Shown here piece by piece: positions 33,537 through 33,651 of a stretch of DNA of 33,651 nt. The notes under the pieces were generated by a model, which worked only from the letters and a program-made list of their open reading frames with translations, was not told the DNA's origin and searched no databases. Position 1 is the first letter of the stretch, and each line of letters starts with the position of its first letter. Position numbers and translations under genes: made by a program. The DNA is taken from positions 1 to 33,651 of the forward strand of contig JAUPTV010000095.1 of NCBI GenBank assembly GCA_030917925.1. The letters run 5' to 3'. Origin of the DNA: Pseudomonadota bacterium (GTDB taxonomy: Bacteria; Pseudomonadota; Gammaproteobacteria; Competibacterales; Competibacteraceae).

Positions 33537-33651
33537 GGGGATTCTCCCGGAGTATTGTGCAAATAGAAGAAAGTGGCTGAAAAAACCATAGGGTTAGCGG
33601 GGATTGACCATCATGCGCCGGCTTGGTTCGTCTATCATTCCATTCATCCCG
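33537..33651. other. Upstream region of the Do-type protease, to window edge
   Basis: 115 bases containing the ribosome site and presumably the promoter of the protease gene. I looked for a sigma-E promoter (GGAACTT with a TCTGA-like -10) and found only a partial GAACCA on the minus strand without a matching -10. No other gene end is recognisable before the edge. Confidence 0.4.

Noticed and set aside
33537-33651. Sigma-E-type promoter for the Do-type protease
   Set aside because: Only a partial GAACCA is present, with no properly spaced -10.

Overview
The window is chromosomal DNA of a Gram-negative bacterium, most likely a gammaproteobacterium. This rests on lipobox lipoproteins, a periplasmic Do-type protease, an ilvI-ilvH-ilvC-pssA cluster, a split class II ribonucleotide reductase of the Pseudomonas nrdJa/nrdJb type behind paired NrdR boxes, and DUF4124 and Sel1 proteins. 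Several families resemble those I associate with Competibacter-like bacteria, but that placement is inference. Most coding is GC-rich. Two small patches (about 7.77-8.54 kb and 26.64-27.24 kb) are visibly richer in A/T.

Layout. (a) 1-150 is the right end of an IS200/IS605-type (TnpB-class) element. It lies inside, and truncates, a metallo-beta-lactamase/beta-CASP RNase-like gene (151-582, minus). (b) A tRNA-Met(CAT) with a clear promoter follows (782-918). (c) 923-13281 is a long minus-strand carbohydrate block: an alkaline-phosphatase-fold membrane transferase, an ABC sugar importer (lipoprotein binding protein and two permeases, no ATPase), a secreted multidomain six-hairpin glycosidase-like protein, and a GH94 phosphorylase related to the C-terminal part of cyclic beta-1,2-glucan synthase. 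A two-gene HNH nuclease cassette sits in its middle. (d) 13369-15862 holds an orphan small protein and a 16-repeat Sel1 protein. (e) 16014-18712 holds two TerD-family genes followed directly by a MetF-like reductase. (f) 18790-20021 is a FlgO-like lipoprotein pair. (g) 20212-24309 is the NrdR-box promoter, nrdJa, nrdJb, a quinone oxidoreductase and a terminator. (h) 24372-24729 holds one convincing and one doubtful micro-gene. (i) 24751-29577 is ilvI-ilvH-[PD-(D/E)XK-like gene]-ilvC-pssA on the minus strand. (j) 29859-33536 is a DUF4124 protein, proS and a DegQ/MucD-like protease.

How the genes fit together. The carbohydrate block reads as one pathway. The secreted protein would trim a glucan or oligosaccharide, the binding protein and permeases would import oligomers using an ATPase from elsewhere, and the cytoplasmic GH94 enzyme would phosphorolyse them to sugar-1-phosphate. 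The nrdJ block is an oxygen-independent, adenosylcobalamin-dependent dNTP supply under apparent NrdR control. The ilv-pssA block is the common branched-chain amino acid and phosphatidylserine arrangement with one foreign-looking gene inserted.

The most notable structures are the TnpB-type element end with its predicted guide in the broken RNase gene, the palindromic repeats inside the GH94 coding sequence and at the binding-protein/permease junction, the NrdR/promoter architecture, and the two nuclease-like cargo genes lodged in otherwise ordinary operons.
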